Part shown: positions 23,314 through 33,093 of the stretch, piece by piece
Layout of the letters: each line of letters starts with the position of its first letter
Numbering within the stretch: the stretch's first letter is position 1
Origin: Rhizobium sp. Root1203
GTDB lineage: Bacteria; Pseudomonadota; Alphaproteobacteria; Rhizobiales; Rhizobiaceae
NCBI RefSeq assembly: GCF_001424945.1
Contig: NZ_LMCW01000045.1
Location: forward strand, 61,724 to 125,723
Length of the DNA stretch: 64,000 nt
Direction of reading: 5' to 3'
Program-made: the position numbers and the translations under genes
The notes under the pieces: model-generated
Databases searched by the model: none
The model's input: only the letters and a program-made list of their open reading frames with translations
What the model was told of the DNA's origin: nothing

Positions 23314-24692
23314 CGGCAGCTTATTCGCTTCGACGCAGGCTGCTGTTCTGGTTGCTGATATCGACCGCGATTATCGGCATGGTGGCGCTGGCCGATACCT
23401 ATCGCGAGGCGGTGCAGACCTCCAACATCGTCTCCGACCGCGTTCTTGCCGGCTCAGCACTGGCGATTGCCGAACGCGTCGTGGTCGCGGAGGACGGCTC
23501 GCTGCAGGTCGATATTCCCTATGTCGCGCTGGAGATGCTGACCTCGGCGGCACAGGACCGCGTCTTCTACCGGGTCGACGGACCGCCCGGAAACTTCATC
23601 ACCGGTTATCAGGCGCTCCCGGTTCTCAAGGAAACGCAGGGCGACAGCGCAGCTTTTGCAGACGATACCTTCCGCGACGAACCGATCCGCGTCGCGACGC
23701 TCAGGCGCTCCGCCTCGACAGGTATCCGTTCCGTACCGTTCACCGTGACCGTCGCCGAGACGACGATAGCCCGGCGTCATCTCGCACGAGCAATCCTTTT
23801 CCGTTCGGCGCTGCGCCTCTCGCTGATGATAGCAGGTGCGGCCATCATCGTCTGGATATCCGTCACCGTGGCGCTGCGCCCGCTCTACGAGCTGCGCGAC
23901 GCGATCGGGGAACGCAGCCCCGACGACCTGCACCCCATTCAGCAGTCCGTTCCAAGCGAGGTCCAGCCACTGGTCGATACGGTCAACGGCTTCATGGTCC
24001 GCCTGCAATCGGCACTCGACGCGCTTCGCAATTTCACCGGCAATGCCAGCCACCAGCTGCGCACCCCGCTTGCGATCATCCGCACCCAGCTTGCCCTGTC
24101 GGCCCGCGCCACGTCGCTCCCGGATGCGCAGATAGCCGCCCTGAAAGGCGACCATGCGGTTGCTCACGCGGAGAGAATTCTGGCGCAGCTGCTTCTGATG
24201 GCCAAGATAGACGCTGCGGCCGCAAGGGAGGCTTTGACGGCCACGTCGATCGATCTGGCGGCGATCGCGCAGGACATTACCGGCGAACTCATTCCCGCCG
24301 CAGGTGCCGCCGGGATCGACCTCGGCTTCGAAGGCGACGGCCCGCAGACTATCCGGGCCGAGCCGCTTTTGATCGGCGAGCTCCTGCGCAATCTCGTCGG
24401 CAACGCCATCGCCTATGCCGGCAAGGGAGCCGAGGTGACAGTCCGCATCCGCCGCAGCGACGATTCCGTTTGCCTCGAGGTCGAAGACAACGGTCCCGGA
24501 ATTCCGCCGGAGAAACTGGCGGCCGTGCGCCAACGCTTTTCCCGCGGCAACCAGTCCGGAGCGCCCGGTGCCGGGCTTGGATTGCCGATCGTCGAAGAGA
24601 TCGCAGGCCTCTTCGACGCCGTCCTGAACCTGGAGCCGGCCGCCGCCGGCCAAGGGCTCCGGGCGACGGTCACGTTTGCAGCCGCTGTCTAA
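23310..24692 (+). CDS. tctE: Sensor histidine kinase, TctE-like
   Basis: A 460-residue inner-membrane kinase. Transmembrane segments are at about 10-28 and 170-190, enclosing a periplasmic 2CSK_N-type domain (VFYRVDGPPGNFITGYQALP). The phospho-His is at 248 in FTGNASHQLRTPLAIIRTQL, and the ATPase domain has the N box NLVGNAIAYAGKGA and G boxes DNGPGIPPEK and GAGLGLPIVEEIA. It senses an unknown periplasmic ligand, tricarboxylates by homology. It overlaps the regulator gene by four bases. The gene ends 110 bases before the transglutaminase operon. Confidence 0.88.
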   Translation: MTAAYSLRRRLLFWLLISTAIIGMVALADTYREAVQTSNIVSDRVLAGSALAIAERVVVAEDGSLQVDIPYVALEMLTSAAQDRVFYRVDGPPGNFITGYQALPVLKETQGDSAAFADDTFRDEPIRVATLRRSASTGIRSVPFTVTVAETTIARRHLARAILFRSALRLSLMIAGAAIIVWISVTVALRPLYELRDAIGERSPDDLHPIQQSVPSEVQPLVDTVNGFMVRLQSALDALRNFTGNASHQLRTPLAIIRTQLALSARATSLPDAQIAALKGDHAVAHAERILAQLLLMAKIDAAAAREALTATSIDLAAIAQDITGELIPAAGAAGIDLGFEGDGPQTIRAEPLLIGELLRNLVGNAIAYAGKGAEVTVRIRRSDDSVCLEVEDNGPGIPPEKLAAVRQRFSRGNQSGAPGAGLGLPIVEEIAGLFDAVLNLEPAAAGQGLRATVTFAAAV

Positions 24693-24802
24693 ACGCTTAG
24701 CGGCATTAACCTTTCCGCCTTGCATTCTTTCGCTGCATTGCACACACTACCCTCGGGAACAGCAAATGCCGCACAAAGTCGTGGCGCCGGATAAGGCAAG
24801 AT

Positions 24803-27800
24803 ATGTCAATCAAAGCCAGCATCTATCACCTGACGCACTACAAATACGACAAGCCGGTTCGTCTCGGCCCACAGGTCATCCGCCTGAAGCCGGCGTCGCA
24901 TTCGAAAACCAGGGTGATCAGTCACTCGCTGAAGGTCACGCCCTCCAACCATTTCGTGAACCTGCAGCAGGATCCCTACGGCAACTATCTCGCCCGCTAC
25001 GTGTTTCCGGACCCCGTCACCGAGTTCAAGATCGAGGTCGATCTCGTTGCCGATATGACGGTCTACAACCCCTTCGACTTCTTTATCGAGGAAAGCGCCG
25101 AAACCTGGCCTTTCGCCTATCCGGAGGACATCAGCGACGACTTGAAAATCTACATGCAGCCACAGCCGATGGAGCCGGCTCTCGCGGCCTATGTTGCCGG
25201 CATCGACCGCACGCCGGTGCGCACCATCGATTTCATCGTCGGCCTCAACGCGCGCCTCAAGCAGGACATCGAATACGTCATCCGCATGGAACCCGGCGTC
25301 CAGACGCCCGAGGAAACGCTGCGGCTTGCCCTCGGATCCTGTCGCGATTCGAGCTGGCTGCTGGTCGAAATCCTGCGCAACCTCGGGCTCGCCGCCCGCT
25401 TCGTGTCGGGCTATCTTATCCAGCTGACACCCGATCTGAAGGCGCTCGACGGACCTTCCGGCACGGATGTCGATTTCACGGACCTGCATGCATGGTGCGA
25501 AGTCTACCTGCCCGGCGCCGGCTGGGTCGGCCTCGACCCGACCTCCGGTCTGCTGACCGGCGAAAGCCATATCCCGCTCGCCGCCACCCCGCACTACCGC
25601 AACGCCGCGCCGATCTCGGGCGCCCTCTTCGGCCAGGCCAACACAGAATTCGACTTCGACATGAAGGTGTCGCGCGTCGCCGAGCATCCGCGCATCACCA
25701 AGCCTTTTTCCGACGAGAGCTGGGATGAACTCAATGAGCTCGGCGCCAAAATCGATCGCATTCTCGCGGCCGAGGACGTCCGCCTGACCATGGGCGGCGA
25801 ACCGACCTTCGTCTCCATCGACGACTTCGAGTCCGAAGAGTGGAACACCGAGGCCGTCGGCCCGACCAAGCGCGAAAAAGCCGACCAACTGATACGCAAG
25901 TTGCGCGAGCGCTTCGCGCCCGGCGGCTTCCTGCACTACGGCCAGGGCAAGTGGTATCCCGGCGAAAGCCTGCCGCGCTGGACCTTCTCGCTCTACTGGC
26001 GCAAGGACGGCAAGCCGATCTGGCAGAATCCGGAGCTGATAGCAGGTGAGGGCACGGACACCGGCGTCAAGGCGGAAGACGCCTCCAGTCTCCTCAACGC
26101 GATTGCCAGGGAATTGGCGATCGAACCCGAGATGGTGCTGCCGGCCTACGAGGACCCGGCCGAATGGATCATCAAGGAAGGCAGCCTCCCCGAGAACGTC
26201 GATCCTTCCAACTCCAAGCTGAAGGACCCGGAGGAGCGCAGCCGCATCGCCCGCGTCTTCGAACGCGGCCTGACCGCCCCGACAGGCTATATCCTTCCGG
26301 TACAGGCCTGGAACGCCAAGGCCTCGGGCCAGCGCTGGGTCAGCGAAAAATGGAAGACGCGCCGCGGCAAGATCTTCCTCGTGCCCGGCGACAGCCCGGT
26401 CGGCTACCGCCTGCCGCTCGGCACGCTGCCCCATGTCCCGCCGGCGCGATATCCCTACATCCACACCGCGGACCCCTCGATCCCCCGTCAGCCGTTACCT
26501 GAGGTGTTTGTTCCGGCGGGTCGTACCATGCCGGAAGCGTCCCGCCAGGCGGATGACAGCAGCCAGAACCGCGTCGAACAGACGGTCGGCGAAATCGGCG
26601 GCGCCGTGCGAACCGCGATCTCCGTCGAACCGCGTGACGGCAGGCTCTGCGTCTTCATGCCGCCTGTCGAACGTATCGAGGATTATCTCGAACTGATCGC
26701 GGCCGCCGAAAACGCCGCCGCCGAACTTGGCCTCCCCGTCCACATCGAAGGCTACTCGCCGCCGCAGGACGAGCGCATCAATGTCATCCGCGTCGCCCCG
26801 GATCCCGGTGTCATCGAGGTCAATATTCATCCCGCCTCCAACTGGCAGGATTGTGTCGACATCACCACTGTCATCTACGAGGAAGCGCGCCAGACCCGCC
26901 TCGGTGCCGACAAGTTCATGATCGACGGCCGCCACACCGGCACCGGCGGCGGCAACCACGTGGTCGTCGGCGGTGCGAACCCCGGCGACAGCCCGTTCCT
27001 GCGCCGCCCGGATCTGCTGAAGAGCCTGGTGCTGCACTGGCAGCGCCATCCGGCCCTCTCCTATATGTTCTCCGGCATGTTCATCGGCCCGACAAGCCAG
27101 GCGCCGCGCATCGATGAAGCCCGTCACGACAGCCTCTACGAACTCGAAATCGCGATGGCACAGGTGCCGCAGCCAGGCCGCGGTGCACCGCCGCTGCCCT
27201 GGCTGACCGACCGCCTGTTCCGCAACCTCCTGATCGACGTGACGGGCAACACCCACCGCGCCGAGATCTGCATCGACAAGCTGTTTTCGCCCGATGGGCC
27301 GACGGGCCGTCTCGGTCTGGTCGAATTCCGCGGCTTTGAAATGCCGCCGAACGCGCGCATGTCGCTTGCCCAGCAGCTTCTCGTCCGCGCCCTCGTCGCC
27401 CGCTTCTGGACCAACCCGGCAGACGGAACATTCGTACGCTGGGGAACCTCGCTCCACGATCGCTTCATGCTGCCGCATTTCGTCTGGCAGGACTTCCTGG
27501 ACGTGCTGGCAGATCTCCGTCAGAACGGCTTCGATCTCAGCCCGGAATGGTTCAAGGCGCAGCTCGAATTCCGCTTCCCCTTCTGCGGCGAGGTCGAATA
27601 CGAGGGCTCCAGGCTCGAACTGCGCCAGGCGCTGGAGCCCTGGCACGTCATGGGCGAGGAAGGTGCCATCGGCGGCACCGTGCGCTATGTCGACAGCTCG
27701 GTCGAGCGCCTGCAGGTGCGGCTCGAAACCAGCAATTCGTCACGCTATACGGTCACCTGCAACGGCCGCACCGTACCGCTCAAGCCGACCGGCACGTCCG

Positions 27801-28123
27801 GCGTTTCCGTCGCCGGCGTTCGCTTCAAGGCATGGCAGCCGGCGTCGGGATTGCATCCCGTTCTGCCGGTCAACACGCCGCTGACCTTCGATATTTATGA
27901 TACATGGTCGAAGCGTTCGATCGGCGGCTGCATCTATCATGTTGCCCATCCGGGCGGGCGAACCTATGACACCTTCCCGGTCAATGGTAACGAAGCGGAA
28001 GCACGGCGCCTTGCGCGATTCGAACCGTGGGGACATATGGCGGGCAGCTACACACCGGCCGCCGAAACGGGTTCCCCGGAGTTCCCGCTGACGCTGGACC
28101 TGAGACGACCGGCAGGACTTTAG
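24803..28123 (+). CDS. Transglutaminase-like/DUF2126 fusion protein
   Basis: A 1106-residue cytoplasmic protein, the full length of the family. The N-terminal part (about 1-300) is a transglutaminase-like domain with a Cys-His-Asp triad at C180 (GSCRDSSWLLVEIL), H229 (DLHAWCEVY) and D245 (GLDPTSG). The remainder, from about residue 320 (RLTMGGEPTFVSIDDFESEE), is the DUF2126 domain, with a Gly/His-rich block DGRHTGTGGGNHVVVGGANP near 720. DUF2126 proteins are predicted to be part of peptide ligation or modification systems along with the ATP-grasp gene that follows 12 bases later. It is the first gene of a three-gene operon. Substrates are unknown. Confidence 0.9.
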   Translation: MSIKASIYHLTHYKYDKPVRLGPQVIRLKPASHSKTRVISHSLKVTPSNHFVNLQQDPYGNYLARYVFPDPVTEFKIEVDLVADMTVYNPFDFFIEESAETWPFAYPEDISDDLKIYMQPQPMEPALAAYVAGIDRTPVRTIDFIVGLNARLKQDIEYVIRMEPGVQTPEETLRLALGSCRDSSWLLVEILRNLGLAARFVSGYLIQLTPDLKALDGPSGTDVDFTDLHAWCEVYLPGAGWVGLDPTSGLLTGESHIPLAATPHYRNAAPISGALFGQANTEFDFDMKVSRVAEHPRITKPFSDESWDELNELGAKIDRILAAEDVRLTMGGEPTFVSIDDFESEEWNTEAVGPTKREKADQLIRKLRERFAPGGFLHYGQGKWYPGESLPRWTFSLYWRKDGKPIWQNPELIAGEGTDTGVKAEDASSLLNAIARELAIEPEMVLPAYEDPAEWIIKEGSLPENVDPSNSKLKDPEERSRIARVFERGLTAPTGYILPVQAWNAKASGQRWVSEKWKTRRGKIFLVPGDSPVGYRLPLGTLPHVPPARYPYIHTADPSIPRQPLPEVFVPAGRTMPEASRQADDSSQNRVEQTVGEIGGAVRTAISVEPRDGRLCVFMPPVERIEDYLELIAAAENAAAELGLPVHIEGYSPPQDERINVIRVAPDPGVIEVNIHPASNWQDCVDITTVIYEEARQTRLGADKFMIDGRHTGTGGGNHVVVGGANPGDSPFLRRPDLLKSLVLHWQRHPALSYMFSGMFIGPTSQAPRIDEARHDSLYELEIAMAQVPQPGRGAPPLPWLTDRLFRNLLIDVTGNTHRAEICIDKLFSPDGPTGRLGLVEFRGFEMPPNARMSLAQQLLVRALVARFWTNPADGTFVRWGTSLHDRFMLPHFVWQDFLDVLADLRQNGFDLSPEWFKAQLEFRFPFCGEVEYEGSRLELRQALEPWHVMGEEGAIGGTVRYVDSSVERLQVRLETSNSSRYTVTCNGRTVPLKPTGTSGVSVAGVRFKAWQPASGLHPVLPVNTPLTFDIYDTWSKRSIGGCIYHVAHPGGRTYDTFPVNGNEAEARRLARFEPWGHMAGSYTPAAETGSPEFPLTLDLRRPAGL

Positions 28124-28135
28124 ACTTAGGGCTTT

Positions 28136-30553
28136 ATGGGCAAGAAACCGGCAAGAGAGCTGAGGACTGACACCAAGGACCGTATCGGCAACGATGCGGC
28201 GAGCGGATATGCGCCGCTTCCCGGCATCGCGGACGAGATGGTCGACACCAACGGGGCGATCCGCCCCGTGTGGCAGCGTTTCATCTCCCATCTCAATCGC
28301 ATTCCGGAAAAGGATCTGACCGAGCGTTTCGCCCGCGCCGAACGCTATCTGCGCGATGCCGGCGTGTTCTACCGCGCCTATGGCAGCACCGGCAGTGCCG
28401 AGCGATCCTGGCCACTCTCACACGTTCCCGTGCTGATCGACGAGCGCGAGTGGGAGACGCTGTCGGCGGGCCTCGTTCAGCGCGCCGACCTGCTCGAGGC
28501 GATCGTCGCCGACCTCTATGGCGCCAACAGGCTGGTGGAGGAAGGCGTCCTGCCGCCCGCGCTCATCGCCGCCAACCCTGAATTCCAGCGTCCGCTCGTC
28601 GGCATCACCCCGGCCGGCGGCCACTACCTTCACTTCTGCGCCTTCGAGATCGGCCGTGGTCCAGACGGCAACTGGTGGGTCCTCGCCGACCGCACCCAGG
28701 CACCATCCGGCGCCGGCTTCGCGCTCGAAAACCGTGTGGCGACGACGCGTGCCTTTTCCGACATCTACGCCGAAACCCCGGTCCATCGGCTTGCCTCATT
28801 CTTCGGCGCGTTTCGCGACGCCCTGCAGGGCATGAAGCACAGCGGCGACGACCGCATCGCCGTCATGACGCCGGGACCGGCCAACGAAACCTACTACGAA
28901 CACGCCTATATCGCCCGCTATCTCGGCTTCATGCTGCTCGAAGGCGAGGATCTTGCGGTCGTCAACGGCAAGGTCATGGTGCGCACCGTCGCCGGCCTGA
29001 AGCCGATCAGCGTGCTCTGGCGCCGCCTCGATTCGGGCTATGCCGACCCGCTGGAGCTGAACCAGAATTCGCACATTGGCACGCCGGGCCTTGTCGCGGC
29101 GTTGCGCGCCGAGAACGTCACCATCGTCAATGCGCTCGGCACCGGTATTCTGGAGACGCGCGCCCTCCTCGCCTTCATGCCGACGATCTGTCGCGAACTC
29201 TTCGGCGAGGAGCTGAAGCTGCCTTCGATCGCGACATGGTGGTGCGGCCAGAAGAGCGAGCGCGAGCACGTCGCCGCAAACATCGAGAAGATGGTAATCG
29301 GCCCTGCTTATTCCCGTGCGCCGTTCTTCGACGACAACGGCGAATCCGTGCTCGGGTCGTCCCTGCGAGCCAATGCGCGGGACTCGATCGGCGAATGGCT
29401 GAATTCCGACGGTCCGAAACTCGTCGGCCAGGAAACGGTGACGCTTTCCACCACGCCGGCCTGGGTCGGCGGCAAGCTGACGCCGCGGCCGATGAGCCTG
29501 CGCGTCTTTGCCGCCCGCACCGCCAACGGCTGGCAGATCATGCCGGGCGGCTTTGCCCGCATCGGCGCCGGCGACGATGTCGCGGCAATCGCCATGCAAT
29601 CGGGTGGGGCTGCAGCCGACGTCTGGATCGTCAGCGACAAGCCGGTGGAGCGCCACACGCTGCTTCCGGCCGAAGGCAGCTTCACCCGCAACATGCCCGG
29701 CAGCCTCCCGAGCCGGGCCGCTGACAACCTTTTCTGGCTGGGGCGCTACATCGAGCGGGCCGAAGGCGCATTGCGCATCCTGCGCGCCTGGCACGCCCGC
29801 TTCGCAGAAGCCGCCGACCCGAGCCAGCCGCTGCTGGCTGACGTTTCGGAGTATCTTGCCGCAGTCGACATCGACACCGAGGACGCGGTGCCGGAAACCC
29901 TGCTGCGCAACATCGACAGCGCCGTCTATTCGGCAAGCAACATCCGCGACCGCTTCTCGCCGGACGGCTGGCTCGCGCTGACCGATCTCGCCAAGACGGC
30001 GCGGCGTTTCCACGCGACCGTTTCTCCGGGCGACGACGCCAGCCATGCGATGACGATCCTGCTGCGCAAGCTTGCCGGCTTTGCCGGTCTCGTGCACGAA
30101 AACATGTACCGCTTCACCGGCTGGCGCTTCCTGTCGCTCGGCCGCCACATCGAGCGCGCCCTTCACATGACGCGCCTGCTCGGCCACATGTCCGGCACCG
30201 ACGCCCCCGACGGCGCGCTCGACATGCTGCTGGAGATCGGCGACAGCGTGATGACCCACCGCCGGCGTTACAACGTCAATACGGCGCGCCTGACAGTGAC
30301 CGATTTGCTGGCGCTCGATCCGCTCAACCCGCGCTCGATCCTGTTCCAGATGAACGAGATCCACCGCGAGGTCGAGCAACTGCCGAACGCGCTCGTCAAC
30401 GGCCAGATGTCCCCCTTCTACCGCGAGGCCATGCGCCTCCACTCCGGCCTCGCCGTGATGACGCCCGAAGCCATGAGCGACGAGGTCTATCACCGTTTCG
30501 AACGCGAGCTGGAGCATCTGTCCGATCTCCTGGCGCAGACCTACCTGGGGTAA
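28136..30553 (+). CDS. Circularly permuted ATP-grasp protein fused to an alpha-E domain
   Basis: An 805-residue protein made of two normally separate modules. Residues about 80-500 are the circularly permuted type 2 ATP-grasp region (VFYRAYGSTGSAERSWPLSH, VVNGKVMVRTVAGLKPISVL, GTGILETRALLAFMPTICRE). From about 520 (LPSRAADNLFWLGRYIERAE) is the alpha-helical alpha-E domain to the end. ATP-grasp enzymes join carboxylates to amines using ATP, so this is a predicted peptide or amide ligase, with alpha-E as an accessory. The gene sits between two transglutaminase-type genes, six bases before the second, and is surely co-transcribed with them. The product is unknown. Confidence 0.9.
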   Translation: MGKKPARELRTDTKDRIGNDAASGYAPLPGIADEMVDTNGAIRPVWQRFISHLNRIPEKDLTERFARAERYLRDAGVFYRAYGSTGSAERSWPLSHVPVLIDEREWETLSAGLVQRADLLEAIVADLYGANRLVEEGVLPPALIAANPEFQRPLVGITPAGGHYLHFCAFEIGRGPDGNWWVLADRTQAPSGAGFALENRVATTRAFSDIYAETPVHRLASFFGAFRDALQGMKHSGDDRIAVMTPGPANETYYEHAYIARYLGFMLLEGEDLAVVNGKVMVRTVAGLKPISVLWRRLDSGYADPLELNQNSHIGTPGLVAALRAENVTIVNALGTGILETRALLAFMPTICRELFGEELKLPSIATWWCGQKSEREHVAANIEKMVIGPAYSRAPFFDDNGESVLGSSLRANARDSIGEWLNSDGPKLVGQETVTLSTTPAWVGGKLTPRPMSLRVFAARTANGWQIMPGGFARIGAGDDVAAIAMQSGGAAADVWIVSDKPVERHTLLPAEGSFTRNMPGSLPSRAADNLFWLGRYIERAEGALRILRAWHARFAEAADPSQPLLADVSEYLAAVDIDTEDAVPETLLRNIDSAVYSASNIRDRFSPDGWLALTDLAKTARRFHATVSPGDDASHAMTILLRKLAGFAGLVHENMYRFTGWRFLSLGRHIERALHMTRLLGHMSGTDAPDGALDMLLEIGDSVMTHRRRYNVNTARLTVTDLLALDPLNPRSILFQMNEIHREVEQLPNALVNGQMSPFYREAMRLHSGLAVMTPEAMSDEVYHRFERELEHLSDLLAQTYLG

Positions 30554-30558
30554 CGCCG

Positions 30559-31437
30559 GTGCTCTACGATCTCTCGCTGCACATGGGCTACATCTACGAC
30601 ACGCCGGCCTCGGGCGCGCGCCACATCATGCGGCTCATGCCACTGTCGCTGCCCGATCGCCAGCGCCTGGTCGCCGGCTCGATCAAGGTCTCTCCGACGC
30701 CGGACGAGCAGTCGAACTTCGTCGACTTCTTCGAGCATCCGGCAACCGCCTTCATGGTGCGCGCACCGCACGAAAAGCTCGACATCCGCATGCAGGCCCG
30801 CGTGCAGGTGGATAGCCATTCGATTGCCGCGGACTTCTCGCCCTTGCTGACGCGCATGCCGGACGAGATCGCAGGCGTCTGGTCGCTGAAGCCGGGATCC
30901 CCGCATCATTTCCTCGGCAACAGCCCCCGGCTGACCGAGACGCGGGCGATCTCCGACTACGCGAAACAGGCGCTGGAGCCCTCACGCACCGTCCTGCAGA
31001 TCGCCGATGCGCTCTGTGCCCGCATCCACAAGGACTTCACCTACGATCCAGACGCCACCAGCGTCGATACCTCACCGCTCGAAGCCTTCCAGCTGAAGCG
31101 CGGCGTCTGCCAGGATTTCGCGCACGTCATGATCCTGGCATTGCGAAGCCTCGGTATTCCCGCGGGCTACGTCTCCGGCTTCCTGCGCACCATCCCGCCG
31201 CCGGGCAAGGAGCGGCTGGAAGGTGCCGATGCCATGCATGCCTGGGTGCGCGTATGGTGCGGCGCGACGCTCGGCTGGGTCGAACTCGATCCGACCAACA
31301 ACATCCCCGCCGGCTCCGACCATATCGTCGTCGCCTACGGCCGCGACTATTCGGACGTCGCGCCCGTCATCGGGGTGCTGAAAAGCTACGGCAGCCAGCG
31401 CTCCGTTCAGGCCGTGGATGTTATTCCGTTGAAGTAA
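30559..31437 (+). CDS. Transglutaminase-like cysteine peptidase family protein
   Basis: A 292-residue protein. An N-terminal beta-rich region (YDLSLHMGYIYDTPASGARH) precedes the transglutaminase-like core with triad residues C184 (LKRGVCQDFAHVMILALR), H227 (ADAMHAWVRVW) and D244 (VELDPTNN). Members may hydrolyse or cross-link amide bonds. It is the third gene of the operon, six bases after the ATP-grasp gene. Operons of this kind often also encode the proteasome-like Anbu peptidase; here the next genes are unrelated, so Anbu is absent from this locus. The start is GTG (GTGCTCTACGATCTC). Confidence 0.92.
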   Translation: MLYDLSLHMGYIYDTPASGARHIMRLMPLSLPDRQRLVAGSIKVSPTPDEQSNFVDFFEHPATAFMVRAPHEKLDIRMQARVQVDSHSIAADFSPLLTRMPDEIAGVWSLKPGSPHHFLGNSPRLTETRAISDYAKQALEPSRTVLQIADALCARIHKDFTYDPDATSVDTSPLEAFQLKRGVCQDFAHVMILALRSLGIPAGYVSGFLRTIPPPGKERLEGADAMHAWVRVWCGATLGWVELDPTNNIPAGSDHIVVAYGRDYSDVAPVIGVLKSYGSQRSVQAVDVIPLK

Positions 31438-31536
31438 GCAAACGCCAGGCGCTGCCCCCTATGCGATATCGGCGCCTTTTTACCCTCATAGATAGCGCAT
31501 CAGCCACAAATCCGCGCAGGAAAGCGACAATTCGTT

Positions 31537-31554
31537 AGGATTGTAGCGAATCCT
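31537..31554. promoter_or_regulatory. Inverted repeat upstream of the tadG-like gene
   Basis: AGGATT (31537-31542) and AATCCT (31549-31554) are perfect inverted repeats around GTAGCG, about 70 bases before the tadG-like start. It may be an operator or a weak hairpin. No regulator is linked to it. Confidence 0.35.
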
Positions 31555-31621
31555 TAAATTTGGCTTCAAGACATGCGGCGCAAGAGTGGTTGCATTAATG
31601 GGGCAACCAACTCAGGTGAAC

Positions 31622-32818
31622 ATGATGCGCACCTCGCATTCGCTGAAGACCAGCATGCTTAATCTATGGAACGATCGCGGCGGCAATTTCGCGATGCTGA
31701 CTGCAATCGCACTGCCGGTGCTGATCGGTTCGGCCAGCGTGGCGATCGATATTTCCAACGCAGCGCGATCCAAGGGGGAGTTACAGGAAGCATCGGACTC
31801 CGCTGCCCTCGCTACGGCATCAGCACTGGCCGACGGCAAGATCAATACTGCTGGCGCCTCCGCGTTTGCCAAGGACTTCGTGGCCGGCCAGATGGCAAAC
31901 TACTTGGGCGACACAACCGCTCTCAAGGACGCAACGACCGCAAGCGCCACCCAAACTACCTCGGGTAAGGCCACGAGCTACAGCGTCAGCGTTTCATCCT
32001 CGTACAACCTTGAGCTGAGCGGTCTCGCGCATGTGCTCGGTTTCACGACCACGACCATCGGCGCATCAAGCCAGACGGCCAGCGGTTACTCCGAGACGCA
32101 GGGTTCTGTCTCGATGTTCCTCGCATTGGACAAATCAGGATCGATGGGAGATCCGACCACCACGATCAACGCCTCGCAGCCGACGATAAGCTGCGGAACC
32201 ACGAAGAAGCCGAAGACGTGCGACAACTACTATACAAAAATTGAAGCGCTAAAACTTGCGGTCGGCAGCATGACGGCGCAGCTGAACACCGCCGATCCTA
32301 CGCATATCTATGCCCGCACCGGTGCTGTTTCCTACGATCTTGTCGAGTACGCTGCAAGCAAGCTTGCCTGGGGCACCAGCGCCGTCACAAGCTACGTCAA
32401 CGCACTGGTGGCAGCCAACGGTACGAACTCCAGCGGCGCCATGAACACGGCCTATACGTCCTTGATGGCCAAGAACAGCGCCGGAAACGACAACGAGGAT
32501 GCACTGCACAAGGCTAAGACTGGACAGACGCCCAAGAAATACATCGTCTTCATGACCGACGGCGATAACAACAACGACAAGAACGGCGGCCGTTCGTACG
32601 ACACATTGACCAAGGCGACATGCGACACCGCCAAGAACGCCGGTATTGAAATTTACACCGTCGCCTTTATGGCGCCTTCAACCGGCCAGGCGTTGCTGAA
32701 ATACTGCGCCACGGACGCGTCGCACTACTTCGCTGCGGAAAGCATGAACGATCTGCTCGACGCCTTCAAGAAGATCGGCGCAAAGGCCGCCAACCAGACA
32801 ACCCGTCTGACAAACTAG
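31622..32818 (+). CDS. TadG-like pilus-assembly protein with von Willebrand A domain
   Basis: A 398-residue protein with an N-terminal TadE-like region: a hydrophilic leader then a transmembrane stretch (NFAMLTAIALPVLIGSASVA, about 18-37) and DISNAARSKGELQEASDSAA, characteristic of Flp-pilus minor pseudopilins and TadG. The C-terminal part is a von Willebrand A domain with a MIDAS motif DKSGS (FLALDKSGSMGDP) and FMTDGDNN. TadG is an envelope component of the Tad system for surface attachment. The ATG at 31622 has CAGGTGAAC before it; a GTG at 31586 is an alternative. No other tad genes are near, so this is a solitary copy. Confidence 0.85.
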   Translation: MMRTSHSLKTSMLNLWNDRGGNFAMLTAIALPVLIGSASVAIDISNAARSKGELQEASDSAALATASALADGKINTAGASAFAKDFVAGQMANYLGDTTALKDATTASATQTTSGKATSYSVSVSSSYNLELSGLAHVLGFTTTTIGASSQTASGYSETQGSVSMFLALDKSGSMGDPTTTINASQPTISCGTTKKPKTCDNYYTKIEALKLAVGSMTAQLNTADPTHIYARTGAVSYDLVEYAASKLAWGTSAVTSYVNALVAANGTNSSGAMNTAYTSLMAKNSAGNDNEDALHKAKTGQTPKKYIVFMTDGDNNNDKNGGRSYDTLTKATCDTAKNAGIEIYTVAFMAPSTGQALLKYCATDASHYFAAESMNDLLDAFKKIGAKAANQTTRLTN

Positions 32819-32843
32819 CAATGGCATGATTGCCCAAAACGAA

Positions 32844-32873
32844 AAGCCGCTCCGGAACAAACCGGAGCGGCTT
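32844..32873 (+). terminator. Hairpin terminator after the tadG-like gene
   Basis: AAGCCGCTCCGG (32844-32855) pairs over 12 perfect bases with CCGGAGCGGCTT (32862-32873) around ACAAA-type loop bases. It stands 26 bases past the stop codon. The T-run is weak on the plus strand. The rest of the 275-base gap to glgP shows no gene and presumably holds the glycogen operon promoter. Confidence 0.75.
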
Positions 32874-33093
32874 ATCGTTGTGTCGTAAATCCTGCCCATC
32901 AAAGTCGGAAAACCGATTGAAATCAAGTTCTTTCCGTAGCCGGATGCGAGGCTTCGTCAATTTTCTCGTTTGCACAATTCACTTGTTGCAACTGCGTAAT
33001 AACGGTGCATAAACTGTGCTTTAGTGCGTGAGACTAATCGATTGAAGCTAGCATAACATACTGAAACCCAATCAGAATTGGCGAGGATTGACG

